Position numbers and translations under genes: made by a program. A stretch of 64,000 bases of DNA from assembly GCF_014203645.1 (NCBI RefSeq), contig NZ_JACHJL010000018.1, positions 1 through 64,000 of the forward strand, given 5' to 3'. The stretch is from Streptomyces zagrosensis. Lineage in GTDB: Bacteria; Actinomycetota; Actinomycetes; Streptomycetales; Streptomycetaceae. Below the pieces are notes generated by a model. The model saw nothing but the letters and a program-made list of their open reading frames with translations. It was not told the origin of the DNA and did not search any database. The number at the start of each line of letters is the position of its first letter. Position 1 is the stretch's first letter. Below are positions 26,250-35,129 of this stretch, piece by piece.

Positions 26250-27848
26250 TCATGGCTGAAATGTCGGATCAGGCTCGACGACGACCTCAAGAACGAGCGG
26301 CTCCGCGCGCGTTTCGAACGTCGTGACCAGGGAATCTAGCTCGCTGATCAGATTGTCGTAATGGGTGATCTGGCGGGCCGGGCAACCCAGGGCCTCGGCG
26401 AGCGAGCCTACGCTCACCTCCTCGAAGGCGGGCCAGGGGGCCTTGCCGCCCTGCTTCTCGGCGAGCCGGTCCATGATTGCGTACCGGCTGTTGGCCAGTA
26501 CGACGAAGACGGCGCCGACGCCATAGTGGGCGGCGGTCCACAGCGCCTGAATCTGGTAGAGCGAGGAGCCGTCACCGACGACGGCGACCACCGGGCGGTG
26601 TGGCGCTGCCATGCGGATGCCGATGGCCGCGGGAAGGGCGAAGCCCAGGCCCCCCATCGCGGCGCTGAGGAAACCGAGCGGCTGCCGGGCCGGAATGAGG
26701 GCGTGCAAATCGGGGCGGCTGGAGGGGGTCTCCTCAACCAACACCGTGTCGGCAGGCAGTCGCTCGGCGAGCGCGGCCAACACGTGCGCCGCACGCAGCG
26801 CCTCGCCGGGGCGCGGGGGCGCAGGCGGCTGGGCGCGCTCAGGGATCTCAGGGGCCTGGTCACGGGCGGGAACCTGGGCCGCGAGCGCCGCGCACAAGGC
26901 GGGCAGCGGGGCCACGACGGCGAGCTCGACAGGGGCGCGGTGGGCCTCATTGGGATCGTCGGTGACCAGCGCAAGACGGGTGCCAGGATGCACCAACGGG
27001 CCTGGTACATAGGCGTACTGACGCAGCATCGGGGCGCCGATGGCGAGCACTACATCGTAGGGGGCGAGAGTGTCCCGCAGCCGGGCGCGGTCGGCCGGCA
27101 GGTGCCCGGCGAAGAGTCGGTGCTGCTGGGGGAAGCCGGCGCGCGCGCCGAACGACTCCTGCCATACGGGGCAGTTCAACCGCTCGGCCAGCGCGGTGAG
27201 CGCCTCCCAGCCCGCCGCGGTGTCCGCTGCGGCACCGGCGACCAGTGCGGGGGAGCGGGCTCCGTGCAGGAGGTGGGCGAGTTGCGCGACGCTTTCCGGG
27301 TCGGCCGCGGTGGCCTGCCGAAGGGTGGCGGGGGCGGGGATGGGCAGGTCATCGGCGGGCTCGGCCCAGTCGTTCATGGGCACGATGACGAGGGCCGGAC
27401 CGCGCTGGGTGCGGGCGGCGTGTGCGGCCCGGCCAATCGCTCCGGGCACGTCCTGCGCTCGAAGCGGGGTCTCCACCCGTACCGGATAGTCGCCTGCCAA
27501 GCCCTCCAACTTGCCGGCGAGGAAGGGCTCTTGGGCCAGATGGCGTCGATCTTGCTGGCCGGTCAGCACCACCAGGGGCGCGCGGTTGACCCGCGCGGTG
27601 GCCAGGGCTCCCACGGCGTTGCCGAGCCCGGCGGTGGTGTGCAGCAAGACCAGCGCGGGCGCATCGCGCACGATCGCCCAGCCGGTGGCAGCGCCCACCA
27701 CCGACCCCTCGTGGAGTGCGAGGATGAAGTCGAGGTCATCGGGTAGGTCGGCGAGCAGCGCGACCTCTGTGGAGCCCGGGTTGGCGAAGATGGTGGTCAT
27801 GCCGTGGTGGCGCATGACGTCGAAGGCGGCATCGCGAACAGTGCGCAT
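26250..27848 (-). CDS. mdlC: Benzoylformate decarboxylase-like ThDP enzyme (MdlC-like)
   Basis: 532 residues from ATG 27848, close to the 528 of Pseudomonas MdlC. It is a thiamine-diphosphate 2-oxoacid decarboxylase. Residues Ser26 (NPGSTE), Glu47 (HEGSVV) and His70 (LHTT) sit at exactly the MdlC active-site numbers. GDGSSLYQIQALW is the ThDP/Mg motif and GGLGFALPAAIG the conserved core. However, where MdlC has the second catalytic His (His281, FRYHQYDPG), this protein reads LRQYAYVPG, with Tyr278 at the aligned place. The expected product is (4-hydroxy)benzaldehyde plus CO2, handled by the next gene. The ribosome site AAAGGAAA is 13 bases from ATG, slightly far. Confidence 0.88.
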   Translation of the reverse strand: MRTVRDAAFDVMRHHGMTTIFANPGSTEVALLADLPDDLDFILALHEGSVVGAATGWAIVRDAPALVLLHTTAGLGNAVGALATARVNRAPLVVLTGQQDRRHLAQEPFLAGKLEGLAGDYPVRVETPLRAQDVPGAIGRAAHAARTQRGPALVIVPMNDWAEPADDLPIPAPATLRQATAADPESVAQLAHLLHGARSPALVAGAAADTAAGWEALTALAERLNCPVWQESFGARAGFPQQHRLFAGHLPADRARLRDTLAPYDVVLAIGAPMLRQYAYVPGPLVHPGTRLALVTDDPNEAHRAPVELAVVAPLPALCAALAAQVPARDQAPEIPERAQPPAPPRPGEALRAAHVLAALAERLPADTVLVEETPSSRPDLHALIPARQPLGFLSAAMGGLGFALPAAIGIRMAAPHRPVVAVVGDGSSLYQIQALWTAAHYGVGAVFVVLANSRYAIMDRLAEKQGGKAPWPAFEEVSVGSLAEALGCPARQITHYDNLISELDSLVTTFETRAEPLVLEVVVEPDPTFQP

Positions 27849-27930
27849 CGTGGCGGTGTTTCCTTTCCCTACCCGGTGGTTGTCCGGGTGCGGTTGTGAA
27901 GAGTTGACCAAGTCCAAGAGGTGAGCGGAC

Positions 27931-29415
27931 TCAACTCGGTGTCGTCCGCGCGGCGCGGACCTGGGAGAGCAGGCAGAACCCGACGACGACGATCCCGGCA
28001 TCCAGCCAGACGGCCGCGGTCCAACTGCCGGTGGAGTCCCGCAACACGCCGCCAACGGCCGGCGACAACACGGCGCCCGTCTCGCCGATCAGGTTCTGCA
28101 TGCCGAAGGCGGAGCCGCGCAGTTCCGGCCGGGCCAGGTCGGCGGTGAGCGCATGGCCCACGGGTTGCAGGGCGTTGAAGAAGAGGCTGGTGGTGAACAG
28201 CAGTACACCCATCACCCATAGCGAGGGCTTGTCTGCGGCGCTGAGGTACCAGGCGAAGGCGAGGGTGAGTACGGCCTGTACGCCGGTGAAGCTCAACATG
28301 ATCGTTTTACGGTTCCAGCCGCGCCGCACCCCGTAGTCGCAGAGCAGACCGCCAGCGGGAAAGCCGAGGATGCCCGCACCCGCGTTGAATCCGGCGGTGA
28401 GCGCGGCGCTCGCGAAGGACGAGTGCGCGGCGCCCGCGACGATCGACACGGACCAAAAGCTGAAGAACCACAGGTTCCACAGGATCGCGATGTTGGCGAG
28501 GTAGAGAAGAAAGAGATCGCGGTTTTTGAGTACCGGACCGAGTTCTTCACCCTTGCGGGCCAGCGCGAACAGGACGAGACCGGCGGCGAGTACGACCTCA
28601 AGGACGGCGATCCATAGATCGGACAGGCCCAGTCGGTCGCCGATCAGATAGACGGCCATGATCAGGACCAGCGATACGAGGGAATAGCCGCCCAGGTGCA
28701 AGGCCGCCCGGCCAACGGTGCGTAGCCGCAGATGGGTACGGAAGTACCAGGTGGTGAGGAGGCCGACGAGCAAGGTCGCGACACCGAGAATCCAAAACGC
28801 CATCCGCCAGGCTTCGACGTCGGGCAAGAACACCTTGCCCACATCGATGAAGTGGGGCGTGCAGACGGTGGCGATCGTGATGCCGAAGGCGAGCCCGGTG
28901 ATGACCACGCCCATGCCCAGGCTGCGGTTTCGCTCCGGAGTGACGGCGGTGATCAGGGTGCGGTCGTTGGAGTAGAAGGCACCCTCACCGAGTCCGGTGA
29001 CCACGCGAACGACGATGAACGCGGTCAGCCCGCCCAGAAAGCCGGTGAGGATGGTGGCCACCCCGGCCCACAGCAGGCTCACCACGATGAGCGTGCGATG
29101 CCCGTAGCGGTCGCCGAGGTAGCCGCCGGGAAACTGGGTGAGCATGTACCCCGCGAAGAAGAGGCCACCGATGAGCCCGCCCAGCGCGTGCGGGTTATCG
29201 GTGTCCGCCAAGAACCCCACACCGTTGTCGATCATCCAGGAGACCACCGGGCCGGTGACGGCGCGGTCGGCGGCGCTGACCGTCCAGCCCAGGAGCAGCA
29301 CGAACCACAGGGTGTGCCACGGCCGCAGACGGCGTGAGCCGGTGCCCGCGGCCTGATCGGCCCCCTCGCTTGCGACCGGGCCTGGGGCCGGGGCGTCTTC
29401 AGGTACAGCCTTCAT
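27931..29415 (-). CDS. MFS transporter, probable importer of an aromatic acid
   Basis: 494 residues from ATG 29415, with AAGGAG eight bases upstream. Twelve membrane helices are predicted, with a long cytoplasmic loop between helices 6 and 7. Helix 1 carries WTVSAADRAVTGPV, like the anion:cation symporter (ACS) group of organic-acid carriers, and GGYLGDRYGHRTL is the first MFS loop signature. It is the first gene of the operon MFS-mdlC-ALDH, so a substrate such as mandelate or benzoylformate is likely (inference from context). Two copies of the IclR palindrome lie about 205-250 bases upstream. Confidence 0.88.
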   Translation of the reverse strand: MKAVPEDAPAPGPVASEGADQAAGTGSRRLRPWHTLWFVLLLGWTVSAADRAVTGPVVSWMIDNGVGFLADTDNPHALGGLIGGLFFAGYMLTQFPGGYLGDRYGHRTLIVVSLLWAGVATILTGFLGGLTAFIVVRVVTGLGEGAFYSNDRTLITAVTPERNRSLGMGVVITGLAFGITIATVCTPHFIDVGKVFLPDVEAWRMAFWILGVATLLVGLLTTWYFRTHLRLRTVGRAALHLGGYSLVSLVLIMAVYLIGDRLGLSDLWIAVLEVVLAAGLVLFALARKGEELGPVLKNRDLFLLYLANIAILWNLWFFSFWSVSIVAGAAHSSFASAALTAGFNAGAGILGFPAGGLLCDYGVRRGWNRKTIMLSFTGVQAVLTLAFAWYLSAADKPSLWVMGVLLFTTSLFFNALQPVGHALTADLARPELRGSAFGMQNLIGETGAVLSPAVGGVLRDSTGSWTAAVWLDAGIVVVGFCLLSQVRAARTTPS

Positions 29416-29619
29416 CGAGGGTCTCCTTGCTGGGTGGGCGGCCCGCGGCCGGGAAAGCGGCCTGCGTGCAGTACCGCGAACCCCGCCGTGCCACCCCGCT
29501 GCTGTGTCGTCCTGGCCAAAGCCGCAGGACCCTGCCCCGTAAGCCGTTCCGTGCGGCGCCATGGTCGCTGCACCGACTGGCCGTAACCGTGGGGCGAGGG
29601 CCTTCAATTTAGGCATGTG

Positions 29620-29665
29620 CTCTGCACAGCGGAATGGTGGACGGCGCACTTTCTGCTATGCGGAA
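29620..29665. promoter_or_regulatory. Pair of IclR-type palindromes upstream of the mdlC operon
   Basis: CTCTGC-ACA-GCGGAA (29620-29634) and TTCTGC-TAT-GCGGAA (29651-29665) have centres 31 bases apart. Both match the consensus TTCTGC-N3-GCRGAA seen twice at the IclR gene start (32534-32578), with the same spacing. They probably bind the IclR regulator encoded at 32571. Confidence 0.65.
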
Positions 29666-29729
29666 TCTATTCCCTGTCATACGCCGCGATGGGGGTGGTT
29701 ACTTCCCTGCCGGGCCGGGATGTTCCGGA

Positions 29730-29782
29730 GGCGAGTAGCTATTGGCGAGTGCCACTGTCTATTATGGATAGTGCTACTCGCC
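29730..29782. repeat. Direct and inverted repeats between the mdlC operon and the MMPL gene
   Basis: GGCGAGTAGC (29730-29739) is exactly inverted as GCTACTCGCC (29773-29782). A second copy GGCGAGTGCCACTGTC begins at 29744 and forms an imperfect 17-base hairpin with the same right arm across ATTAT. The rest of 29416-30059 shows no gene. This looks like an operator or an RNA switch, function unknown. Confidence 0.5.
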
Positions 29783-30059
29783 ACTTACGGGGGTGGGCGC
29801 AAGGCGTCGGCGTGGCGCGGGCACCTCTCGTTCGGTGGACCGCCAGGCCGCTGGTCAAAGGCAGCGGCGCACGGGAGAAGTGGGGTCCGCTCCGCGGCCC
29901 CCGCCGCGTACCACTGGCGCCCGCGCGCTAGCCGGTTGGCCTGCTGGGGCTGCTGGGACTGCCGGAAACAGCCTCGGGCCTCTTGCCGCCGCGGACACCT
30001 CCCCTGTGATGGCCATGCCAGATAAATCGTCGTCGTAGCCGTTGAGGAGGTGGAGCTGA

Positions 30060-32360
30060 ATGTTTACCTGGATCGCCGATGTGGCCCTGCGCAGGGCCCG
30101 GCTCATGCTGGTGCTTGGCGCCCTGACCGTGGTGGCCATGGCAGCCGTGGGAATGGGCGCGTTCGGCAAGCTGCAAGGTGGTGGTTTCGATGATCCAAAT
30201 GCCGCCTCTACCCATGCCGAGTCCGTCATCGATGAGAAGTTCGACGGGGAGACCAACCTGGTGTTCCTCGTCCAGGCAGCGGGCGGCGCACCGGGTGCCA
30301 GTAGCCCCAACAGCTTCAACAGCTCCAACACCTCCAACAGAGCCGATGCACCGACCGTCGCCGAGCGGGGCCGCGCCATCGCCGCGGGCTTGCGAGGTGA
30401 CCCCACCGTCTCCCAAGTGAGGTCCTCGTGGGACCCCGGCGGCGCGGCGCTGACCTCCAAGGACGGCCGAAAGGCGCTGGTCGTCGCCCATGTGAAGGGC
30501 GACGACGGCGAACGCGGGGACCGGGCCGACAAGCTGATCAGCGAGTACGGCGGCGACAGCGGCGGCGTCAGCGTGCAGGCGGGTGGAGCCGCCGCAGCCA
30601 GCAACGACATCACCGGGCAGGTAGGCAAGGACCTGGCGATAGCGGAAGCCATCGCCATCCCTGTGACCCTCATCCTGCTGGCGCTGGTCTTCGGCAGTTT
30701 CGTCGCGGCCCTGCTGCCGCTGGTCGTGGGACTCGTGGCCATCGTCGGCACCTTCGCCGAGTTGTTCGTGCTCGGCAGCCTCACCGATGTCTCGGTCTTC
30801 TCCATCAACCTGACCACCGCCCTTGGGCTGGGGCTCGGCATCGATTACGCGCTGCTCTTGGTCAGCCGCTTCCATGAGGAACTGGCCGCCGGATCGCAGG
30901 TGCCGCAGGCGTTGCAGCGCACCGTGCGTACGGCCGGGCGCACGATCGTCTTCTCCGCGGCGACGGTGGTTGCCGCGCTCGCCGCCCTGCTGATGTTTCC
31001 GCCGTTCTTCCTTCGCTCGTTCGCGTATGCGGGCATCGGCGTGGTGGTCATGGCGGTTCTCAGCGCCCTGTTCGTCATACCTCCGTTGCTCGCCGTGCTG
31101 GGGCACCGGGTGAACAAGGGGCGCGTGCCCTTCACCTCGGCGGTCCACCGCGCCGATGCCCCCGTGTGGGGCAAGTTGGCCGCGGTGGTGATGCGCCGCC
31201 CGGCGTGGACCGCGCTGCCCGTGCTCGCGGTGCTGCTCCTCGCGGCCAGCCCACTGCTCGGCGTCTCGTTCGGCACCGCGGATGAGCGGGTGCTGCCGGA
31301 AAGCGCGCAGAGCCGGCAGGTGGCGACACAGATGCAGCGCGACTTCCCCGAAAACGACAGCGACGCCCTCCAGGTCATCACGACCGCCCCCGTCGCAGAC
31401 GGCCCGTTGCGGGCCTACGCCCAACAACTGTCGCAGCTCGACGGCGTTGTCCGGGTGGACACCAGCGCCGGCAGCTACCGGGCAGGCGCCGCGCAGGGGC
31501 CGACCCCAGGCGCGAAGGCGCTGGCTCGCCCCGATGCGCAACGCCTGGTGGTCGTTACCACGTACGAGCCAAAGTCGGATTCCGCACAGAGCCTGGTGCG
31601 TGAGGTCCGTGCGGTGGACGCACCATCGGGGTCCGGCGTGCTGGTGGGCGGTCAGGACGCGCAGCTCGTTGACTCCATACACGCCATCAGCTCCCGGTTG
31701 CCCATGGCGGGCGGGCTGATCGTGCTGACGACGTTCGTGCTGCTGTTCTTGTTCACCGGGAGCGTGGTGCAACCACTGCGCGCGCTGGCGCTCAACGCCA
31801 TCAGCCTGGCCGCGGCACTGGGAGTCATGGCATGGATCTTCGCGGACGGACACGCCTCGTCGCTGCTCGGCTTCACCGCACAACCGTTGGACACCTCGAT
31901 GGCGGTGCTGCTGCTGTGCGTGGCATTCGGACTGTCCATGGATTACGAGGTCTTCGTGACGAGCCGCATGAAGGAGCTGCGCGACGCGGGGGTAACGGGG
32001 GAGCGCGTGGTGACCGAGGGCCTCGCTAGGACGGGCCGCATCGTGACGGTGGCTGCCGGATTGCTCTCGGTGAGCTTCTTTGCCTTCGGTACGAGCCAGA
32101 TCAGCTTCTTGATGATGTTCGGCCTCGGCAGCGGCCTCGCCATCGTCATCGACGCGGTGCTGGTCAGGGGCGTCTTGGTGCCGGCCGCCATGCGGCTACT
32201 GGGCGGCGCCGCGTGGTACGCACCGACCGTCTTGCGCAGGCTGCACGCCCGCGTGGGGCTCTCCGAATCCGACCCCCGCACCGCCACCGAGACCGAGACC
32301 GAAGCGCCAACCGACGACACCGCATGTGCGCCGCGCGTGGGCGCACGGGGCCGGGGCTGA
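30060..32360 (+). CDS. MMPL/RND-family membrane transporter
   Basis: 766 residues from ATG 30060, with GGAG seven bases upstream. Topology is typical of MmpL proteins: one helix (about 13-32), an extracytoplasmic domain, a block of five helices (about 200-355), a second exterior domain, and a second block of five helices from about 545. GLGIDYALLLVSRF and AFGLSMDYEVFVTSR are the paired helix-4/10 motifs with the proton-relay Asp and Tyr. Members export lipids, siderophores or antibiotics, driven by protons. A Ser/Asn-rich insertion lies near residues 80-100. It is transcribed away from the mdlC operon and followed by a terminator. Substrate unknown. Confidence 0.93.
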   Translation: MFTWIADVALRRARLMLVLGALTVVAMAAVGMGAFGKLQGGGFDDPNAASTHAESVIDEKFDGETNLVFLVQAAGGAPGASSPNSFNSSNTSNRADAPTVAERGRAIAAGLRGDPTVSQVRSSWDPGGAALTSKDGRKALVVAHVKGDDGERGDRADKLISEYGGDSGGVSVQAGGAAAASNDITGQVGKDLAIAEAIAIPVTLILLALVFGSFVAALLPLVVGLVAIVGTFAELFVLGSLTDVSVFSINLTTALGLGLGIDYALLLVSRFHEELAAGSQVPQALQRTVRTAGRTIVFSAATVVAALAALLMFPPFFLRSFAYAGIGVVVMAVLSALFVIPPLLAVLGHRVNKGRVPFTSAVHRADAPVWGKLAAVVMRRPAWTALPVLAVLLLAASPLLGVSFGTADERVLPESAQSRQVATQMQRDFPENDSDALQVITTAPVADGPLRAYAQQLSQLDGVVRVDTSAGSYRAGAAQGPTPGAKALARPDAQRLVVVTTYEPKSDSAQSLVREVRAVDAPSGSGVLVGGQDAQLVDSIHAISSRLPMAGGLIVLTTFVLLFLFTGSVVQPLRALALNAISLAAALGVMAWIFADGHASSLLGFTAQPLDTSMAVLLLCVAFGLSMDYEVFVTSRMKELRDAGVTGERVVTEGLARTGRIVTVAAGLLSVSFFAFGTSQISFLMMFGLGSGLAIVIDAVLVRGVLVPAAMRLLGGAAWYAPTVLRRLHARVGLSESDPRTATETETEAPTDDTACAPRVGARGRG

Positions 32361-32364
32361 GCTC

Positions 32365-32395
32365 CCGGGGGTGCCGCCACTCGCGGCGCCCCCGG
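32365..32395 (+). terminator. Terminator of the MMPL gene
   Basis: Arms 32365-32377 and 32383-32395 pair over 13 positions with one G-U, around a 5-base loop. It starts five bases after the stop codon. Confidence 0.75.
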
Positions 32396-32533
32396 CTGCT
32401 GGCCGTCCCGCATGGCCGACTCGGGGCCGTACGGGAGGGCCCATCGGCCCGCAGCCCGCCGCCCGGCAGTCCGCGCCCGGCAGTCCGCCGCCCCGCCGCC
32501 CGCAGCCCGGCGTGCCCCGGGGCCGGCACGCAC

Positions 32534-32578
32534 TTCTGCCTAGCAGAACATCACTGGATAGGATTCTGTTATGCAGAA
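32534..32578. promoter_or_regulatory. Pair of IclR-type palindromes over the IclR promoter and start codon
   Basis: TTCTGC-CTA-GCAGAA (32534-32548) is perfect. TTCTGT-TAT-GCAGAA (32564-32578) has one mismatch. Centres are 30 bases apart. The second covers the ATG at 32571, which fits negative autoregulation. Confidence 0.7.
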
Positions 32579-33356
32579 CTCCTTGGATGATGTCTACGGC
32601 GCAAGCTCCGTGGCGAATGCGCTACGCACGCTGGTCTATTTGGGTGGCCGCGACACGGTCCGGGTGACGGACGTCAGTGACCATCTGGGCGTCGCCCGTT
32701 CCACCGCGCATCGGCTGCTGTCCACCCTGCGCGGCCACGGATTCGTCGAGCAGGTGCCCGGCGGTCGGCATTACCGACTGGGTCCGGTACTGCTGGGCCT
32801 GGCACAGGGCCGGGCGGCTGTGGAGTCCCGTAGACGCATCGGCACCCGGGAACTGGTCCGCATCACCCGACCCCACCTGGAACGGCTGCGGGATGCAGCG
32901 GCCGAAACCAGCAATCTGCTCCAACTCGACGGCCCCGACGCGGTGTTCCTGGACGGCGTGGAGGGCCCGCATCCGCTGCGCGTCGCACCGCGAACGGGGG
33001 ACCGGTTGCCGGCCTACACGACGGCGGGCGGCAAGGCGCAGTTGGCGGAACTGCCCTGGGAAACGGTGCGCATGAGCTACCCGCACGGCTTGGAGCGGCT
33101 GACCTCGGCGACGGTGGGGGACCTCGACGCACTGGAAAAAGACCTCGCGGCCTGCCGTAGCCGCGGCTATGCGCTCAACATCGATGAGAGCGTGACCGAT
33201 GTGCACGGCATCGGCGTGGGGGTGCGGGATCGAGAGGGCGTGTGCGTCGCCGCGGTGACGATCTCCGCGCCCAGCACCCGCCTCGGTGCTGACCGCGCCG
33301 CCGGCATAGCGCCCTTGCTCCGCGAGACGGCCGAGGCGATCGGGAGCGAACTTTAG
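32571..33356 (+). CDS. IclR-family transcriptional regulator of the mdlC operon (inferred)
   Basis: 261 residues. AGGA (32560-32563) lies seven bases before ATG 32571. The N-terminal winged helix (about 12-75; LRTLVYLGGRDTVRVTDVSDHLGVARSTAHRLLSTL) and the effector domain (ETSNLLQLDGPDAVFLDGV, RVAPRTGDRLPAYTTAGGKAQLA, ending with GIGVGVRDREG) are standard for the family. Two operator-like palindromes overlap its own start, and two similar ones lie before the mdlC operon 3 kb away, so it probably controls both. The inducer is likely an aromatic 2-oxo or 2-hydroxy acid (inference). Confidence 0.92.
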   Translation: MQNSLDDVYGASSVANALRTLVYLGGRDTVRVTDVSDHLGVARSTAHRLLSTLRGHGFVEQVPGGRHYRLGPVLLGLAQGRAAVESRRRIGTRELVRITRPHLERLRDAAAETSNLLQLDGPDAVFLDGVEGPHPLRVAPRTGDRLPAYTTAGGKAQLAELPWETVRMSYPHGLERLTSATVGDLDALEKDLAACRSRGYALNIDESVTDVHGIGVGVRDREGVCVAAVTISAPSTRLGADRAAGIAPLLRETAEAIGSEL

Positions 33357-33766
33357 AAGCCGCGCCCCGGAGCGGCAAGCCGCCGGGCGAGGTGCGCGGC
33401 GCTCATTCGTGAGCGCACGGGTGCCGGTCTGGCAGATGCGTAGGGGCGGTGCGGCCGATGCCCTGGGACGGGCGACGCAACCGCGGCAGGGCGATGTGCT
33501 GGCCCGGGACCGTATGCCCTGTGTCGGGTGGGAGTCGAGGGGCCGAAGTGGGGTACGCGGCAGGTGTTCCCGTATCGACGCCGGGTGCCGACCTTCGTAC
33601 GACAGGTTGTACGCACCGCCCCGCGGACGGATCGCACCGCCGGCCGCGGCCAGGGGCCCCGGCCGGGTGCGCGCGGCCAGGTCGCTCACCGGCCCACCCG
33701 GCCCATCTGGCCCATCCGGTCACGGTACGGCCGCGTTCGGGCAGGCGATCGACAAGGAGTGGCGTG
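33357..33766. other. Intergenic region, no supported gene
   Basis: About 410 bases. Open frames are arginine/proline-rich shadows. AAGGAGT (33754-33760) at the end is the ribosome site of the next gene. Confidence 0.5.
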
Positions 33767-34795
33767 ATGGGCGGCACCGCGAACGAACAGCAGGGCAACA
33801 CCGCGTACGGGAAGAAGCCGTTCAAGCGCTCGGCGAGTCATTTCACCGACCGCATCACGGCTGATGGCAGGGACGGCTGGCCCGTCGAGGCCGGCCGCTA
33901 CCGGCTGGTCGTCAGCCGGGCCTGCCCCTGGGCCAGCCGAGCGGTGATCTCGCGCCGGTTGCTGGGCCTGGAAGGCGCCCTGTCCATGGCCATCACCGAC
34001 CCGTTGCAAGATGACCGAAGCTGGCGGTTCACACTCGACCCCGATGGCCGCGACCCGGTGCTCGGCATCCGGTTCCTCAGCGAGGCATACGACGCGCGCG
34101 AGACGGGATACCCGGGCGGGGTGAGCGTGCCCGCCATCGTGGAGGAATCCAGCGGTCGGTTGGTCACCAACGACTATCAGCAGCTCACGCTCGATCTGGC
34201 CACCGAGTGGACCGCGCTGCACCGGCCCGGAGTGCCGGATCTGTATCCCGTCGCGCTTCGAGAGGAGATCGACGAGGTCGCCGCGGGAATCTACCGCGAC
34301 ATCAACAACGGTGTGTACAAGGCGGGCTTCGCCACGGACCAGGCCACCTATGAACGGGCGTGCCTGGCCCTGTTCCAGCGGCTACAGGAGGTAGCGGCGC
34401 GCCTCGCCGACCGCCGGTACTTGGTCGGCGATTCCCTCACCGAGGCCGATATTCGGCTGTTCACGACGCTGGTCCGTTTCGATGTCGTCTACCACGGCCA
34501 CTTCAAGTGCAACCGGTGGAAGCTGGCCGAAGACCGGGTGTTGTGGGGCTACGCACGGGACCTCTTCCAAACACCCGGCTTCGGGGACACCGTGGACTTC
34601 GACCACATCAAGCGGCACTACTACCAGGTGCATACGGGCATCAACCCCACCGGCATCGTCGCGCTCGGGCCCACCCTCGCCCAGTGGCTGACGCCGCACC
34701 ACCGTGCGGAACTCGGCGGCAGCCCCTTCGGCGACGGCACGCCCCCAGGCTCGGTGCCCGCGGGCGAAGAGGTCAGCGCGGCAGGACGCCCCTGA
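33767..34795 (+). CDS. Glutathionyl-hydroquinone reductase-like protein (Xi-class GST fold)
   Basis: 342 residues from ATG 33767, with AAGGAGT six bases upstream. It has the YqjG/ECM4 layout: a thioredoxin-like domain with nucleophile Cys53 in SRACPWA, SVPAIVEESSGRLVTND before the helical domain, and ERACLALFQRLQEVAARLADRRYLVGDSLTEADIRLF. VYHGHFKCN and HIKRHYY near the C-terminus are family signatures. Family enzymes reductively remove thiols from hydroquinones. Actinomycetes use mycothiol instead of glutathione, so the cofactor is probably different here. It may detoxify quinones made during catabolism of aromatics (inference from context). Confidence 0.9.
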   Translation: MGGTANEQQGNTAYGKKPFKRSASHFTDRITADGRDGWPVEAGRYRLVVSRACPWASRAVISRRLLGLEGALSMAITDPLQDDRSWRFTLDPDGRDPVLGIRFLSEAYDARETGYPGGVSVPAIVEESSGRLVTNDYQQLTLDLATEWTALHRPGVPDLYPVALREEIDEVAAGIYRDINNGVYKAGFATDQATYERACLALFQRLQEVAARLADRRYLVGDSLTEADIRLFTTLVRFDVVYHGHFKCNRWKLAEDRVLWGYARDLFQTPGFGDTVDFDHIKRHYYQVHTGINPTGIVALGPTLAQWLTPHHRAELGGSPFGDGTPPGSVPAGEEVSAAGRP

Positions 34796-34810
34796 CGGGC
34801 CTGCGGCAGG

Positions 34811-34846
34811 CCGGACGCCGCACAAGCGCCGGACGCCGCACAAGCG
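34811..34846. repeat. Two exact copies of an 18-base repeat
   Basis: CCGGACGCCGCACAAGCG occurs at 34811-34828 and 34829-34846. It lies in the gap 34796-35089, which otherwise shows no gene. Confidence 0.8.
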
Positions 34847-35089
34847 CCGGGCCGGCGCACGCGGGCCGACTCCGCGGGCCCAGCCGCCATCGCGCACGGG
34901 CTGCACGCAGACAACGAGCGGCGCGAGTGGGACGCTGATGGTGATGGATCGGGGCACCACCGTGCGAGCCCGCGGACGCGATTCGCGCGGCGGGAGCGCT
35001 GGGCGGGGGCGGCCCACACCTACGCGAGGCCCGATCCACCGCTGGCCCAGCCCCTCCTCATAGGCGCCCACACCACCGCATCCCCGTGT

Positions 35090-35123
35090 GTGCTGCTGCT
35101 TCAGCAGCACTCTGCTGCTGAAG
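35090..35123 (+). promoter_or_regulatory. Two mutually exclusive stem-loops over the methyltransferase ribosome site
   Basis: Stem A: 35090-35098 pairs with 35102-35110 (9 bp, 3-base loop). Stem B: 35099-35108 pairs with 35114-35123 (10 bp, 5-base loop). They share 35102-35108, so only one can form. Stem B hides the first bases of AAGGGA (35121-35126), the ribosome site of the ATG at 35130. This is a plausible translational switch or attenuator; no ligand can be guessed. Confidence 0.5.
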
Positions 35124-35129
35124 GGACTC

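Noticed and set aside
24494..26326. A 610-residue plus-strand open frame
   Set aside because: Antisense to the aldehyde dehydrogenase, which has all catalytic motifs; the frame itself shows none.
29928..31883. A 651-residue minus-strand open frame
   Set aside because: Antisense to the MMPL gene; Gln/Arg/His/Gly-rich translation without any recognisable domain.
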